DNA of 64,000 nucleotides from Haladaptatus pallidirubidus (GCF_020700235.1 NZ_CP085301.1:806001-870000); one strand, 5' to 3'. Shown: positions 8,612 through 17,531, counted from the first letter of the stretch. Notes: generated by a model from the letters alone, not told the origin. Translations and numbers: made by a program.

Positions 8612-10447
8612 ATGGATACGATTGTGTGGGTGGTTATCGGAATCGCGGCCTACTGGGTCGCCCTGCTCGGACTGCGGGCGAACGGCATGCTGCCGTCGTA
8701 TATCGGCATGCAGGGGCCGATTCTAACGCTACACACCCAGAAAGGAAAAAAGCTACTCGATAAACTCTCCCGTCCGAAGCGGTTCTGGCGTGCGTGGGGT
8801 AACTTCGGACTCGGCATCGCGCTGGTCGTGATGTTCGGGACGTTCCTCCTACTCGTCTTGCAGGCGGTTTCTATCGTTCAGAATCCGCCGGAGCCGACGG
8901 CGGTGACGCAACCGCGGAACGTGCTCGTCATTCCGGGCGTCAACGACTTCCTCCCGCTCTCCGTCGCTCCGGAAATTCTGTTCGGCCTGCTCGTCGGCTT
9001 GGTGGTTCACGAGGGAGGACATGGTATCTTCTGCCGCGTCGAGGACATCGAAATCAAATCGATGGGACTCGCATTGTTCGCAATCCTCCCAATCGGCGCG
9101 TTCGTGGAACCGGACGAGGAAAACCGGAGGAAAGCGGACAGAGGCGGCCAAAGTCGGATGTTCGCGGCAGGCGTGACGAACAATTTCGCCATCACGATTC
9201 TCGTCTTCATGCTGCTGTTCGGCCCGATAATGGGGTCGGTAACCGTCGCGTCAGGCGCGGCGGTCGGCGGCGTTTTCGACGGCTCCGCGGCGGGTGATGC
9301 GGGCATCGAGCGCGGCGACCGCATTATCGCGGTGAACGGAACCGACGTCGAGAGCAACGTCGACCTCCACAACGAACTCGCCACCATCGACAGCAGATCG
9401 GTCGAAGTTACCGTCGAAAACGGTGACGAACAGAGACAAGCGACAATCGAGCGCTCCCTGCTCGTGACAGCGATTACGAAAACGTCGCCGTTTGCGGCGG
9501 ACGATAGTACCTCCGACGCATCGTCAATCGACACCGGCGAGAACATCACCGCGGTCAACGGAACCACGGTTTACACCGAGAAAAGTCTGAATCAACAACT
9601 CACGGACAGGAAGGTCGCCACACTAACCGTAAACGGCAAACAGATAACGGGACCGATTGGCGCACTTTCGACGGTTCAATCAGACGGCCCGATGAGCAGT
9701 GCCGACGGATTGAGCGCGGGTGACACGCTCGTCATCACGGCCATCGACGGCAACCGAATCGTCAACAGTAGCGACTTGAGCAGCATCATGAACGGCTACG
9801 AAGCGGGCCAAACCGTGACCGTCGAAGCCTTCACGCAGAACGGCGATTCCTATCAGCGCACCACCTACGACATGACGCTCGATGAGAACAACGACGGCGA
9901 AGCCATCGTCGGCATCCTCGTCGCTCCGGGAACTTCCGGCATCGAAGCGAGCGGGTTCGGAACGAATCTGTACCCTGCCGAGACGTTCCGCGACCTGATG
10001 GCGGGCCAGTTCATGACCGCCTTTGGCGGCGGTGGCGGTGGCGACGGCCCGCTCACGTCGTTCTTGCTCGGCGTCGCCGGAACGCTCCTGCTTCCGTTCG
10101 CTAGCGTCTCGATGCCCGTCGGCTACAACTTCGCAGGGTTCGTCGCGTGGAACACCAACTTCTACGCGATTCAGGGACCGCTCTCGGAACTCGGCGGCGG
10201 CCTCTTCATCCTGGCGAACGCCCTGTTCTGGACGGGGTGGATAAATCTCAACCTCGGCTTCTTCAACTGCATTCCGGCGTTCCCGCTCGACGGCGGGCAC
10301 ATCCTTCGGATGTGTTCGGAAGCCATCGTCTCGCGGCTCCCGACGAGTCAAGGGAGACAGGTTACCACGATGATAACGACGACTGTGGGGCTGACGATGC
10401 TCGCCAGTCTCATCCTGATGATATTCGGTCCGCAACTGTTGACCTGA
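8612..10447 (+). CDS. Site-2 protease-type metalloprotease with PDZ domains (M50)
   Basis: 611 residues. Membrane helices at the N-terminus lead to the zinc motif HEGGH (His133). A large extracytoplasmic insertion (about 215-430) carries two PDZ-like units, each with the ENITAVNGT / RIIAVNGT type turn, and several Asn-x-Ser/Thr sequons. The membrane part resumes with FNCIPAFPLDGGH (about 560), which carries the third zinc ligand. The layout matches PDZ-containing intramembrane proteases that cut membrane-bound regulators. The frame is open to a GTG at 8591, but ATG 8612 gives a normal membrane-anchor start. It is convergent with a lipoprotein gene. Confidence 0.9.
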   Translation: MDTIVWVVIGIAAYWVALLGLRANGMLPSYIGMQGPILTLHTQKGKKLLDKLSRPKRFWRAWGNFGLGIALVVMFGTFLLLVLQAVSIVQNPPEPTAVTQPRNVLVIPGVNDFLPLSVAPEILFGLLVGLVVHEGGHGIFCRVEDIEIKSMGLALFAILPIGAFVEPDEENRRKADRGGQSRMFAAGVTNNFAITILVFMLLFGPIMGSVTVASGAAVGGVFDGSAAGDAGIERGDRIIAVNGTDVESNVDLHNELATIDSRSVEVTVENGDEQRQATIERSLLVTAITKTSPFAADDSTSDASSIDTGENITAVNGTTVYTEKSLNQQLTDRKVATLTVNGKQITGPIGALSTVQSDGPMSSADGLSAGDTLVITAIDGNRIVNSSDLSSIMNGYEAGQTVTVEAFTQNGDSYQRTTYDMTLDENNDGEAIVGILVAPGTSGIEASGFGTNLYPAETFRDLMAGQFMTAFGGGGGGDGPLTSFLLGVAGTLLLPFASVSMPVGYNFAGFVAWNTNFYAIQGPLSELGGGLFILANALFWTGWINLNLGFFNCIPAFPLDGGHILRMCSEAIVSRLPTSQGRQVTTMITTTVGLTMLASLILMIFGPQLLT

Positions 10448-10449
10448 GA

Positions 10450-10471
10450 ATCGCCAAAAACCTTCGGCGAT
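10450..10471. terminator. Hairpin between convergent genes
   Basis: ATCGCC and GGCGAT form a 6-bp stem around a 10-nt loop in the 27-bp gap between two convergent stop codons. No long T-run follows, so termination is only a guess from position and symmetry. Confidence 0.3.
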
Positions 10472-10474
10472 ACT

Positions 10475-10951
10475 TTACGATTCGTTCTCGACGTCGGGAA
10501 AACAGTTGAACTCGACGGTAACGGAGTCCATCGTGTTTTCGTTCGTATCGACTACGACGACGCGATACTGCCCGTGAAACGGACGGTGACCGAGGGTCTG
10601 TTCGTACCGAAGTTGTCCCTCACCGACGCCGACTTTGTTCGCCATCAAGTCAGCATCCTCCGGGGAGACCGAAATCGAGTGCGCCAACTCCTCTTCCATG
10701 TCGTACACCCGGATCGTGTCGATGTCGTGTTTTCTTACGTCCTCGGTGGACAGCGGAACGGTGAGTCGCACCATTCCACCTTCGACGGTTCCCCTCGCAC
10801 CGTTGTCGAGGGCGTCTCCGTCGCCGTGGGAACGCGCGTGGGTGTGACAATCGATTGTGTCGGAACCGCCCGACTCGGACCCGCTACAGCCTGCAAGGCC
10901 GGTCATCGTTATTCCGCCGAGAATCGTCAGCAATCGCCGTCTGGAGGGCAT
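10475..10951 (-). CDS. Tat-exported lipoprotein, function unknown
   Basis: 158 residues. The N-terminus MPSRRRLLTILGGITMTGLAGCSGSE has an arginine-rich start, a hydrophobic core and an LAGC lipobox with Cys21, so export (probably by Tat) and lipid anchoring are likely. The mature part is a small beta-rich domain with an HTHARSHGDGD segment near residue 36 that could bind metal. I recognise no family. It is convergent with the PDZ protease. Confidence 0.72.
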   Translation of the reverse strand: MPSRRRLLTILGGITMTGLAGCSGSESGGSDTIDCHTHARSHGDGDALDNGARGTVEGGMVRLTVPLSTEDVRKHDIDTIRVYDMEEELAHSISVSPEDADLMANKVGVGEGQLRYEQTLGHRPFHGQYRVVVVDTNENTMDSVTVEFNCFPDVENES

Positions 10952-11032
10952 GACAAAGGATAGAATATTGTAGAAGATAGAATTGTCGATAGGAGAGATA
11001 TTCGGACGGAGAAGCGGTCCAGATTAGTGTTT

Positions 11033-11548
11033 TCAGTCTTCGAGTCCCATTCGCTCGTAGAACTCTTCGGGCGTGTCAGGGATGCGCTCGAACTCGTCGA
11101 AGTCGCGTTCGTGGTGCCGGATTATCTGTTCGAGAATCCACGAACTGAACGTTTCGTCGAATTGCCACTCCCCTTCGGGGCTTTCGACTTCGAATCGGGC
11201 GTCGGTGGCGAAGGCGACGTACACGTGGTAAAAACCGAGAATGACATCCGCGAACTCGCGGGCTTTCGTTCCGCTTTCTTTCCGCTTTTCTTTCAGTTCT
11301 TCGTACCCGGAATCGGTGAGTTCGAAGTATTTCCGGTCGGGTTCGTCCTCGCGCTCGATTCGCTCTGCCCACCCTTTCTCCTCGAATTTGTACAGGATGG
11401 GATAGACAGAACCGTAGGACGGTTCCCAGTGGCCACCGCTAATTTCGCGTATTTCTTTGAGTATCTCGTACCCGTATCGCGGTTTTTTATCCAAGAGTTC
11501 GAACACGAGGTACGATATCAGGCCTTTCGGCGGGCCACTTTTCCGCAT
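11033..11548 (-). CDS. PadR family transcriptional regulator
   Basis: 171 residues. An N-terminal winged helix (about 1-90) shows the PadR pattern: GLISYLVFELLDKKPRYGYEI, then GHWEPSYGSVYPILYKFEEKGW and an ERKYF-type wing (PDRKYFELT). A helical C-terminal dimerisation segment follows. I use ATG 11548; the frame is open to 11650 but lacks PadR-like sequence. It is transcribed away from pitA with a 136-bp shared upstream region containing inverted repeats, so autoregulation and control of pitA are plausible. Confidence 0.88.
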   Translation of the reverse strand: MRKSGPPKGLISYLVFELLDKKPRYGYEILKEIREISGGHWEPSYGSVYPILYKFEEKGWAERIEREDEPDRKYFELTDSGYEELKEKRKESGTKAREFADVILGFYHVYVAFATDARFEVESPEGEWQFDETFSSWILEQIIRHHERDFDEFERIPDTPEEFYERMGLED

Positions 11549-11619
11549 TGACAGGGGGTTTAAGTCGTGTTTTTGAAAGGCTTTCGGTCGGAGCGACACT
11601 CTCCGGAGAAGTATCAGCG

Positions 11620-11656
11620 TCAGTATAGCTGAACTTTCGGAGCGACTCAAAAGTTC
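11620..11656. promoter_or_regulatory. Inverted repeats in the padR/pitA divergent region
   Basis: TCAGTATAGCTGA at 11620-11632 is a short palindrome (TCAG/CTGA), and GAACTTT (11631-11637) pairs with AAAGTTC (11650-11656) as a perfect 7-bp inverted repeat with a 12-nt gap. They sit 28-65 bp before the pitA ATG, where an operator or promoter is expected. Binding by the neighbouring PadR protein is inference. Confidence 0.4.
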
Positions 11657-11684
11657 CTTGTCCGGTCGCTCCTAACCCTCGCGT

Positions 11685-13175
11685 ATGCCGAGAAAAGTCC
11701 CGCCGACGCGCGAAGGGTGGTACGCACTCCACGACTTCCGAACGATAGACTGGAACGCATGGCGAGACGCTCCCGAGCGAGTCCGCACGAACGCGCTAAC
11801 CGAGGGAACGGAATTCCTCCAAGCGCACGAGAACGTCATCGACGCGGAAGACGGGTCGTCGGCCGTGTTCAGCGTCATGGGACACGAAGCCGACCTGCTG
11901 GTCGTCCACTTCCGTCCGGAGATGAACGACCTCGACACGGCCGAGCGAGCGTTCGAGCGAACCGGCTTCGCCGACTTCACGGAACGAACCGACTCTTACG
12001 TCTCCGTAACAGAAGTCGGCGGCTACACCTCCGACGAGATGGTAAAAGACCCCGAGGATATCGAGGACACGGGGATGGCGCGCTACGTGGCGAGTAAACT
12101 CTATCCCAACGTGCCGGACGCGGAGTTCATCTGCTTCTACCCGATGAGCAAGCGCCGGACCGCCGAGGACAACTGGTACGACACGCCGTTCGACGAGCGC
12201 GCCGAGATGATGTCCAGCCACGGCGAAATCGGTAAGGGCTACGCCGGAAAGGTCACCCAAATTATCACCGGAAGCATCGGAATGGACGATTTCGAGTGGG
12301 GCGTCGATTTGTTCAGCAACGACCCGACGCACATCAAAGACCTGTTGTACGAGATGCGATTCGACGAAGGGAGTTCGCGCTTCGCGGAGTTCGGGTCGTT
12401 CTATTTCGGACGGCGATTCCCGCCGGAAGACCTCCCCGCCTTCATGTCCGGCGAGGAAGTTCCGGTGCCGGAGGACGCCCATCCGCACGGGGATTCTCAC
12501 GGACACGCGCACGCAGACTCGGGAAGCGAGCGTCCACACGGCGAAGGTGGACACCACCACGGAAAATCCAGTGGTGAAGGCGACGAGGCCGACGAACCGG
12601 GCGACATCCGCGGCGAACTCGAAGACCTCGACATCTACGCCGGACAACCGCACGGCGAGGACGTGTACGCGATGGTGCTCTACTCCGAGGAAGACCCGGA
12701 CGATCTGTTCGAGGACATGGACGGTCTGCGGAAAAACTTCGACCACTACGACACGCACGTCAAGACGGCGGTGTACGGCGGCGGCAACCGCTCGGCGGTC
12801 GTGAGCATCTGGCAGACTCAGAGCGCGGCGGAGACGGCGGGCGGGTTCCTCGCCGACCTCCCCGGCGTCGTCGCCCGCGCAGGCGAGGAAAGCGGGTTCG
12901 GCACGATGGGCATGTTCTATACCGTCAAACCCGACAAACGGGAGGACTTCGTGGACAAGTTTGAGACCGTCGGTGGTGTGCTTGCGGACATGGAAGGCCA
13001 CTTCGACACCGACCTGCTGGCCAACCACGAGGACGAAAACGACATGTTCATCTCCAGCCAGTGGCGCTCGAAGGAGGACGCGATGGAGTTCTTCCGCAGT
13101 GACGCCTTCAGCGACACGGTCAGTTGGGGCCGGGATATTTTGGCCGACAGGCCGCGGCACGTCTTCTTGGCATGA
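11685..13175 (+). CDS. pitA: PitA-type heme protein: chlorite dismutase-like domain fused to monooxygenase-like domain
   Basis: 496 residues. The first half (about 1-262) is a chlorite dismutase/HemQ-type domain (EGWYALHDFRTIDW, ICFYPMSKRR, the EMMSSHGEIGKGYAGKV segment and a DDFEWGVDLF strand). Residues about 265-310 form a His-, Gly- and Glu-rich linker. The C-terminal part (about 315-496) is an antibiotic-biosynthesis-monooxygenase-like ferredoxin fold. This arrangement is the haloarchaeal PitA fusion. Family members bind heme; bacterial HemQ/ChdC relatives decarboxylate coproheme, but the haloarchaeal role is not settled. The divergent PadR gene and intervening repeats suggest regulation. 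Confidence 0.9.
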   Translation: MPRKVPPTREGWYALHDFRTIDWNAWRDAPERVRTNALTEGTEFLQAHENVIDAEDGSSAVFSVMGHEADLLVVHFRPEMNDLDTAERAFERTGFADFTERTDSYVSVTEVGGYTSDEMVKDPEDIEDTGMARYVASKLYPNVPDAEFICFYPMSKRRTAEDNWYDTPFDERAEMMSSHGEIGKGYAGKVTQIITGSIGMDDFEWGVDLFSNDPTHIKDLLYEMRFDEGSSRFAEFGSFYFGRRFPPEDLPAFMSGEEVPVPEDAHPHGDSHGHAHADSGSERPHGEGGHHHGKSSGEGDEADEPGDIRGELEDLDIYAGQPHGEDVYAMVLYSEEDPDDLFEDMDGLRKNFDHYDTHVKTAVYGGGNRSAVVSIWQTQSAAETAGGFLADLPGVVARAGEESGFGTMGMFYTVKPDKREDFVDKFETVGGVLADMEGHFDTDLLANHEDENDMFISSQWRSKEDAMEFFRSDAFSDTVSWGRDILADRPRHVFLA

Positions 13176-13502
13176 CGGAAATTTGTTATTGTTGCAGTTA
13201 TTTTGGAGTTGTGCAATCCCAAACAACACACGGAGAAACGTTCTACGTCGCGAGAGACGTACGAAATCCTCCGACCGTCTCGAACGACACACGAAAACAC
13301 TCTCCACCGATCTCTCTATCAACTTCCGGTAGTCGAAAGCGCAAAGTGAAAGTGAACGCGGGCCACAAAGAACACAACCCCGTCCTTCGATTCTCCAGCC
13401 GAAACGAAGGTGGGAAGCAGTCACACTCCCCGCCGGAACCAAAACCCCCATGCCCTCAGAACAGTAACTAACCTATAAGAAAATCGAGAGTGAAATAAGG
13501 AT
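13176..13502 (+). promoter_or_regulatory. 327-bp intergenic region with TATA box for the acyltransferase gene
   Basis: No gene is convincing here; the open frames lack haloarchaeal codon bias. CTATAAG at 13473-13479 lies 24-30 bp before the ATG at 13503, the spacing of a leaderless haloarchaeal promoter. The rest (13180-13460) is mixed sequence in which I see nothing specific. Confidence 0.55.
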
Positions 13503-14393
13503 ATGACAAAGCGACACGTTACGCTCCCCGAGTCCGCAGAGGCGGGCCTTCGCGGGTTCATCGACGAAGTGGACGACCGACTCGCCAGCGACGAGGACAC
13601 GTGCAGAGTGGTCAACGAAGTGCTCGTGGACCTCCACGGCGACCGCGACGCGTACGAGGCGTGGCAGAACGGCGAGCAGGTGTCGAACGCCGAGCGCGTG
13701 CGACTCCAAAGCTACGACCCCTGCAACGCCACGCTGGAAAGCGAGTACTACGCCGAAAAAGACGAAGAGAAGTTCCGGCGTTCGAAGCACCTCCAGTGGC
13801 TCTGGCGACAGTTCGACGCGACGCCGATGGCCGACAACGTGGAGTTCGCGCTGCGATTCCGCGAGATGCTGGCGAACCACCTCTTCGAGGAGGCGGGCGA
13901 CAACCTCCGCATCTTCAAGGGCGTCACGATGACCTACGGGCACAACATCACGGTCGGCGACAACACCGTCATCCACGACGACGTGCACCTGGACGACCGA
14001 GGCAAATTGACCATCGGAAACCGGTGTTCCATCAGCGACGGAGTTCACATCTACAGCCACGACCACGATGTCGTAAACCAGACCGAAGTGACGAACTTCC
14101 ACACCATCGTCGCAGACGACGCGCGTCTCACCTACGATTCGATGATTCGCGCGGGACTGAAAATCGGCGAGAACGCAATCGTCGGCGCGCGAGCAGTCGT
14201 TCAACACGACGTCCCGGCGCATCATATCGCGGTCGGCACGCCCGCAAAGAGCGTCAAAATCAAGCCCGGATGGGAAGACGAGGCGATTCCGCTGGACGAC
14301 GTGCCGCCGACCGAAAAGGAGTCCCGGCGCATCGACTCCGAACTGCCGGACGATTTCGAGCAGTTCGACGAGTTCCAGCGCGGCTTCAACTAA
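13503..14393 (+). CDS. Left-handed beta-helix (hexapeptide repeat) acyltransferase
   Basis: 296 residues. An alpha-helical N-terminal region (about 1-120) precedes hexapeptide-repeat turns (NITVGDNTVIHDDVHLDD, LTIGNRCSISDGVHI, LKIGENAIVGARAVV) at about 135-245, ending in HIAVGTPAKSVKIKPGWE. HIYSHDHD provides a catalytic-type His. This is the pattern of maltose/galactoside O-acetyltransferase-like enzymes that acetylate sugars or similar acceptors with acetyl-CoA; the acceptor is unknown. An acidic C-terminal tail is typical of haloarchaea. It appears monocistronic with its own promoter. Confidence 0.88.
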   Translation: MTKRHVTLPESAEAGLRGFIDEVDDRLASDEDTCRVVNEVLVDLHGDRDAYEAWQNGEQVSNAERVRLQSYDPCNATLESEYYAEKDEEKFRRSKHLQWLWRQFDATPMADNVEFALRFREMLANHLFEEAGDNLRIFKGVTMTYGHNITVGDNTVIHDDVHLDDRGKLTIGNRCSISDGVHIYSHDHDVVNQTEVTNFHTIVADDARLTYDSMIRAGLKIGENAIVGARAVVQHDVPAHHIAVGTPAKSVKIKPGWEDEAIPLDDVPPTEKESRRIDSELPDDFEQFDEFQRGFN

Positions 14394-14522
14394 GTCAGCG
14401 TTTCGACCGGCTGATCGACCCGAACCAATCTATCGCAAATCGACCGTAGGTAATTCGCCAGACAAACTCTCTCGCGGAACGAACCCACACCGCTTTTCTC
14501 CCGTGGGGTCGTGGAGCGGACT

Positions 14523-15611
14523 ATGCGACGCCGCACGTACCTCCGGACGATGGCACTCGGCATCACCGGATTCACCGGGTGTATAAAATCGACCGGCAGT
14601 ACGACGCAAACCTCTACCGCGGATATAGACCAAGGGGTTCGCATCAAGACGGTCGCGATGAACCTCGAAGTGCCGTGGGGTGCCGCCTTCCACTCCAATG
14701 GCGACCTCTACGTCACGGAACGGCCGGGACGGATTCGCCGTATCCGTCCGAACAGTAATGACATCGTCGCGGACATCACCGACGAGATAGCCCACGAAGG
14801 CGAGGGCGGCCTCCTCGGATTCGAGTTCCATCCGGAAAACGAGAACCTCGCGTACACGTACCAAACCTACGAGGGGCAGAACGGGCTTCGAAACCGGGTC
14901 GTTCGCCACCGCATCAACGACGAGTTCGAACGCGAGCGAACGCTGTTGGACGATATTCCCGCCTCATCCGTCCACAACGGCGGCAGGCTCGCAATTTACG
15001 ACGACGCGCTGTACGTCACAACTGGCGACGCCGGAAATGAAGAGCAAGCACAGGACGAAAACTCTCTGGCCGGGAAAGTCCTCAGGGTGACCTTGAATGG
15101 GGAGCCACATCCGGACAACCCGTTCGACAACAAGGTGTTCACCTACGGGCACCGAAATCCGCAGGGTCTCGCGATTCGGGACGGGACGCTATTCAGCACC
15201 GAACACGGTCCCGACACGGACGACGAAATTAACGTTCTCGAAGCCGGGAACAACTACGGGTGGCCGACTATCACCGGGAAGGGTGAACAGGGCGACCAGT
15301 TTACGAACCCGATTGCGACGTACACGCCGACGATTGCGCCCGGCGGTGCGACGTTCTACGACGGCCCGATTTCGCAGTGGGAAGGCGATTTCTTCTTCGG
15401 AACGCTCGTGGGGCAACACCTGCATCGCGTTCGAATCGAAGGGAAGGAAGTGGTCGAACAGGAGCGCCTGCTCGAAGGAGAGTACGGTCGTCTTCGCACG
15501 GTGTTCATCGGCCCGGACAAGCACCTGTACGTGACGACCAGCAACCAAGACGGGCGGTCTGCGGGCCCGGCACCGCAGGACGACCGCGTGCTTCGACTAC
15601 AACCGGCTTAA
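14523..15611 (+). CDS. PQQ-dependent sugar dehydrogenase-like lipoprotein
   Basis: 362 residues. It begins MRRRTYLRTMALGITGFTGC: twin-arginine start and lipobox with Cys at residue 20, so it is likely exported and lipid anchored. The mature domain is a soluble-aldose-dehydrogenase-type six-blade propeller: LEVPWGAAFHSNGDLYVTERPGRI, GGLLGFEFHPEN, NGGRLAI, YVTTGDAGN, GKVLRV, YGHRNPQGLAI and STEHGPDTDDEIN. The substrate is unknown. The frame is open to a GTG at 14511; ATG 14523 gives a cleaner Tat signal. Confidence 0.87.
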   Translation: MRRRTYLRTMALGITGFTGCIKSTGSTTQTSTADIDQGVRIKTVAMNLEVPWGAAFHSNGDLYVTERPGRIRRIRPNSNDIVADITDEIAHEGEGGLLGFEFHPENENLAYTYQTYEGQNGLRNRVVRHRINDEFERERTLLDDIPASSVHNGGRLAIYDDALYVTTGDAGNEEQAQDENSLAGKVLRVTLNGEPHPDNPFDNKVFTYGHRNPQGLAIRDGTLFSTEHGPDTDDEINVLEAGNNYGWPTITGKGEQGDQFTNPIATYTPTIAPGGATFYDGPISQWEGDFFFGTLVGQHLHRVRIEGKEVVEQERLLEGEYGRLRTVFIGPDKHLYVTTSNQDGRSAGPAPQDDRVLRLQPA

Positions 15612-15748
15612 ACCGTAACCGGCTCTGTCTGCCACCGTCGCAAACGGCAACGATCCAGTTTCACGACCAATCAGCAACGCTTCTAAAACTGCCCGATAGA
15701 AGTGTGCGAAGCTACCAAGTAGCATGACGACATATAACATGATGTAGC

Positions 15749-16036
15749 ATGAACGTCTGGGGGTGGATCGTCCTGTACGTCGTCCTCTTCGCGGGACTAC
15801 AGCTACTCATCTATCGGTTTCTCCGGAGCGACGAGGATTCGCCGCTCCTTCAGTCTACGCCATCGGGTCCCGAAGGACGTGCGCCGGACGACATTCGAAA
15901 GGAGAGCGTTCTCGAAGAGTTCAGCGAGACCAGCACCGCCGACCCGAGCATTCGCCCGTGTCCACACTGCGGAACGGAAAACGGAGCGGAATACACATTC
16001 TGCCGGGAGTGCGTCGAACCGCTCGGAGTTTGGTAG
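15749..16036 (+). CDS. Small membrane-anchored zinc-ribbon protein
   Basis: 95 residues. One N-terminal membrane helix (NVWGWIVLYVVLFAGLQLLIY), a flexible acidic middle and a C-terminal zinc ribbon CPHCGTENGAEYTFCREC (CxxC-x11-CxxC). It probably faces the cytoplasm. Similar proteins are common in haloarchaea; function is unknown. A TATA-like CATATAAC about 20 bp upstream suggests a short or absent leader. Confidence 0.75.
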   Translation: MNVWGWIVLYVVLFAGLQLLIYRFLRSDEDSPLLQSTPSGPEGRAPDDIRKESVLEEFSETSTADPSIRPCPHCGTENGAEYTFCRECVEPLGVW

Positions 16037-16121
16037 TCGCGTGTCGATACTTATCGGAGCAGAACATCGCTCGCGGTAGCCGGTAGTCACGCTTTTCCCG
16101 TCCGCGTTCCCACAGACCGCT

Positions 16122-16853
16122 ATGCCTCGCGCCGTCGCCATCAACGTCGCCGCAAACACCAACCAACCCGGCGTCCGCGGCCCGGTTTTCTCGGACGGGA
16201 GCTTCGAGTACGTCCCGATTCCCGAGCCGGAACCGACCAGTCGTGACGTCCCAACCTACGCAGACCTTGGCCTCTCGGTCGAACTGCCCAACGGTGCGGA
16301 CGAACTTCCGGTTCATCTCGACCCGGAGTTCGCGGAGTACCCCTGCTGTGAGCGATACACCTACGGCGACCCCTTCGGGGTTAAAGCTCGTCCACTCTTG
16401 GAACTGGACGAGGACGATTACGTCTTCTTCTATGCGACGCTTTCGACTGCCGAGGAGTCGGAGCGCAGGGTTGGAGAATCGAAGCACGAGTGGATTGCTC
16501 CCGACTGGGGCGCGTACATCATCGGCCAGTTTCGACTCGCTCGGGAGCCGATTTCCGGTGCGGAATTTGCGGAGTTGGGAGAGGGAACGCAGGAGGTTTT
16601 TGCAAACAATGCGCACCTGAAACGCGAAGCGTTCGACGCCGAGGTGTTGTTGGAGGGGTCTAAGAATGGGTCTGGGCTGTACGAAACTGCGGTTCCGATG
16701 AGTAGTTCCGAGGCGGGGGCAGAGGCGAATTGGGTAGTGACTGAGTTATCGAGCGATTCGGGAAAAGGACCGTGGTGGCGCAGGCCGATGAAGTTTGGCG
16801 GGGACGGTGTGGCGGAGATTCTGGGGCTACGGGAGCATCGGGACTCCCAGTAA
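16122..16853 (+). CDS. Nmad3-like protein (nucleotide modification associated domain 3)
   Basis: 243 residues. The N-terminal pattern INVAANTNQPGVRGPVFSDGSFEYVPIPEPEP, the later FTYGDP-like RYTYGDPFGV and DDYVFFYATLS recall the Nmad3 family, defined by comparative genomics of phage and bacterial nucleotide-modification loci. The assignment is from memory of motifs and is moderate. No DNA-modification gene lies nearby: neighbours are a zinc-ribbon protein and a DUF2061 gene. If correct, it is a stand-alone chromosomal Nmad3 whose role is unknown. Confidence 0.55.
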   Translation: MPRAVAINVAANTNQPGVRGPVFSDGSFEYVPIPEPEPTSRDVPTYADLGLSVELPNGADELPVHLDPEFAEYPCCERYTYGDPFGVKARPLLELDEDDYVFFYATLSTAEESERRVGESKHEWIAPDWGAYIIGQFRLAREPISGAEFAELGEGTQEVFANNAHLKREAFDAEVLLEGSKNGSGLYETAVPMSSSEAGAEANWVVTELSSDSGKGPWWRRPMKFGGDGVAEILGLREHRDSQ

Positions 16854-16868
16854 TGATTTCGGTGGAAT

Positions 16869-17105
16869 TCAGACACCCCATGCGATTCTGTCCCACAATC
16901 GCTCGTAGCAGTAATACGTGCCGGTTTTAACGATGTTCGTAGCGATACCGATGCTCACTGCGTCGGTAGTGCTCTCGGTGACCAGCAGTGCGACGGCGAC
17001 GGTGACGACGAGCATGAAAACCCGATAGAGGAGCGTCTTAACCACTGCCCGCGAGCGGAGTTGATTCGGGTATCGCGTGACGTACCTCCGCAGCCCGGTG
17101 TTCAT
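16869..17105 (-). CDS. DUF2061 family membrane protein
   Basis: 78 residues. The pattern RSRAVVKTLLYRVFMLVVTVAVALLVT followed by IATNIVKTGTYYCYERLWDRIAWG matches DUF2061: two membrane helices and the terminal YY-x-HERxWxxIxWG-type signature. Function is unknown. It is convergent with the Nmad3-like gene, stop to stop 15 bp. Confidence 0.85.
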   Translation of the reverse strand: MNTGLRRYVTRYPNQLRSRAVVKTLLYRVFMLVVTVAVALLVTESTTDAVSIGIATNIVKTGTYYCYERLWDRIAWGV

Positions 17106-17274
17106 GTACTCACGAATTCTGGAATAAGGTAAAGTAGTTACGTTAGAAGCGTAACGTAACCCTGATTGGTTACAGTTGCAGTTTTATAGAGTATCGAAAA
17201 TGGTCGTTCCGCTGTTCGAAGAGCTGTTCGAGAGATGGGTTTTAGAGAAAGAGCAAATGAGAGGGTTCGTGGAA

Positions 17275-17345
17275 TGCGCCGACCGGGAGTCGAACCCGGG
17301 CTATGAGCTTGGGAAGCTCATGTCCTACCACTAGACCACCGGCGC
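17275..17345 (-). tRNA. tRNA-Gly (anticodon CCC)
   Basis: Read on the minus strand, the sequence folds as a full cloverleaf: a 7-bp acceptor stem (GCGCCGG with TCGGCGC), a D arm with AGTGGTA, an anticodon stem TGAGC/GCTCA closing the loop TTCCCAA (anticodon CCC), and a T arm CCGGG-TTCGACT-CCCGG. The discriminator base is A; CCA is not encoded. There is no intron. Its 5' flank contains a strong hairpin (17368-17409). Confidence 0.96.
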
Positions 17346-17367
17346 GTTTCGTCGCTTCGGTCCTTAC

Positions 17368-17409
17368 GCGCCGAGTCTGACCTCGCTTCGTTCGCTCAGA
17401 CACCGGCGC
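17368..17409. repeat. Imperfect inverted repeat beside tRNA-Gly
   Basis: GCGCCG-A-GTCTGA (17368-17380) pairs with TCAGAC-AC-CGGCGC (17396-17409): twelve base pairs with a small bulge and a 15-nt loop rich in TCG/TTCG. The outer CACCGGCGC also repeats the 5' end of the tRNA gene. It lies 22 bp upstream of the tRNA on the tRNA strand. Confidence 0.5.
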
Positions 17410-17531
17410 ACTCGAACGACTGCAACCCTACTACGTCCCGACTCCACTTCAACATCCCCCAGCCAAAACATTCGTCCACAAATCCACTACCATCGGGGAA
17501 CTTTTAGTCATCAGCAGACCAACAGCCGACC

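Noticed and set aside
11796..13451. 551-codon minus frame opposite pitA
   Set aside because: No recognisable domain and exactly antisense to the complete PitA fusion.
13124..13471. Open + frame overlapping the end of pitA and the following gap
   Set aside because: Starts inside pitA in another frame, lacks codon bias and domain, and would overlap the acyltransferase promoter region.
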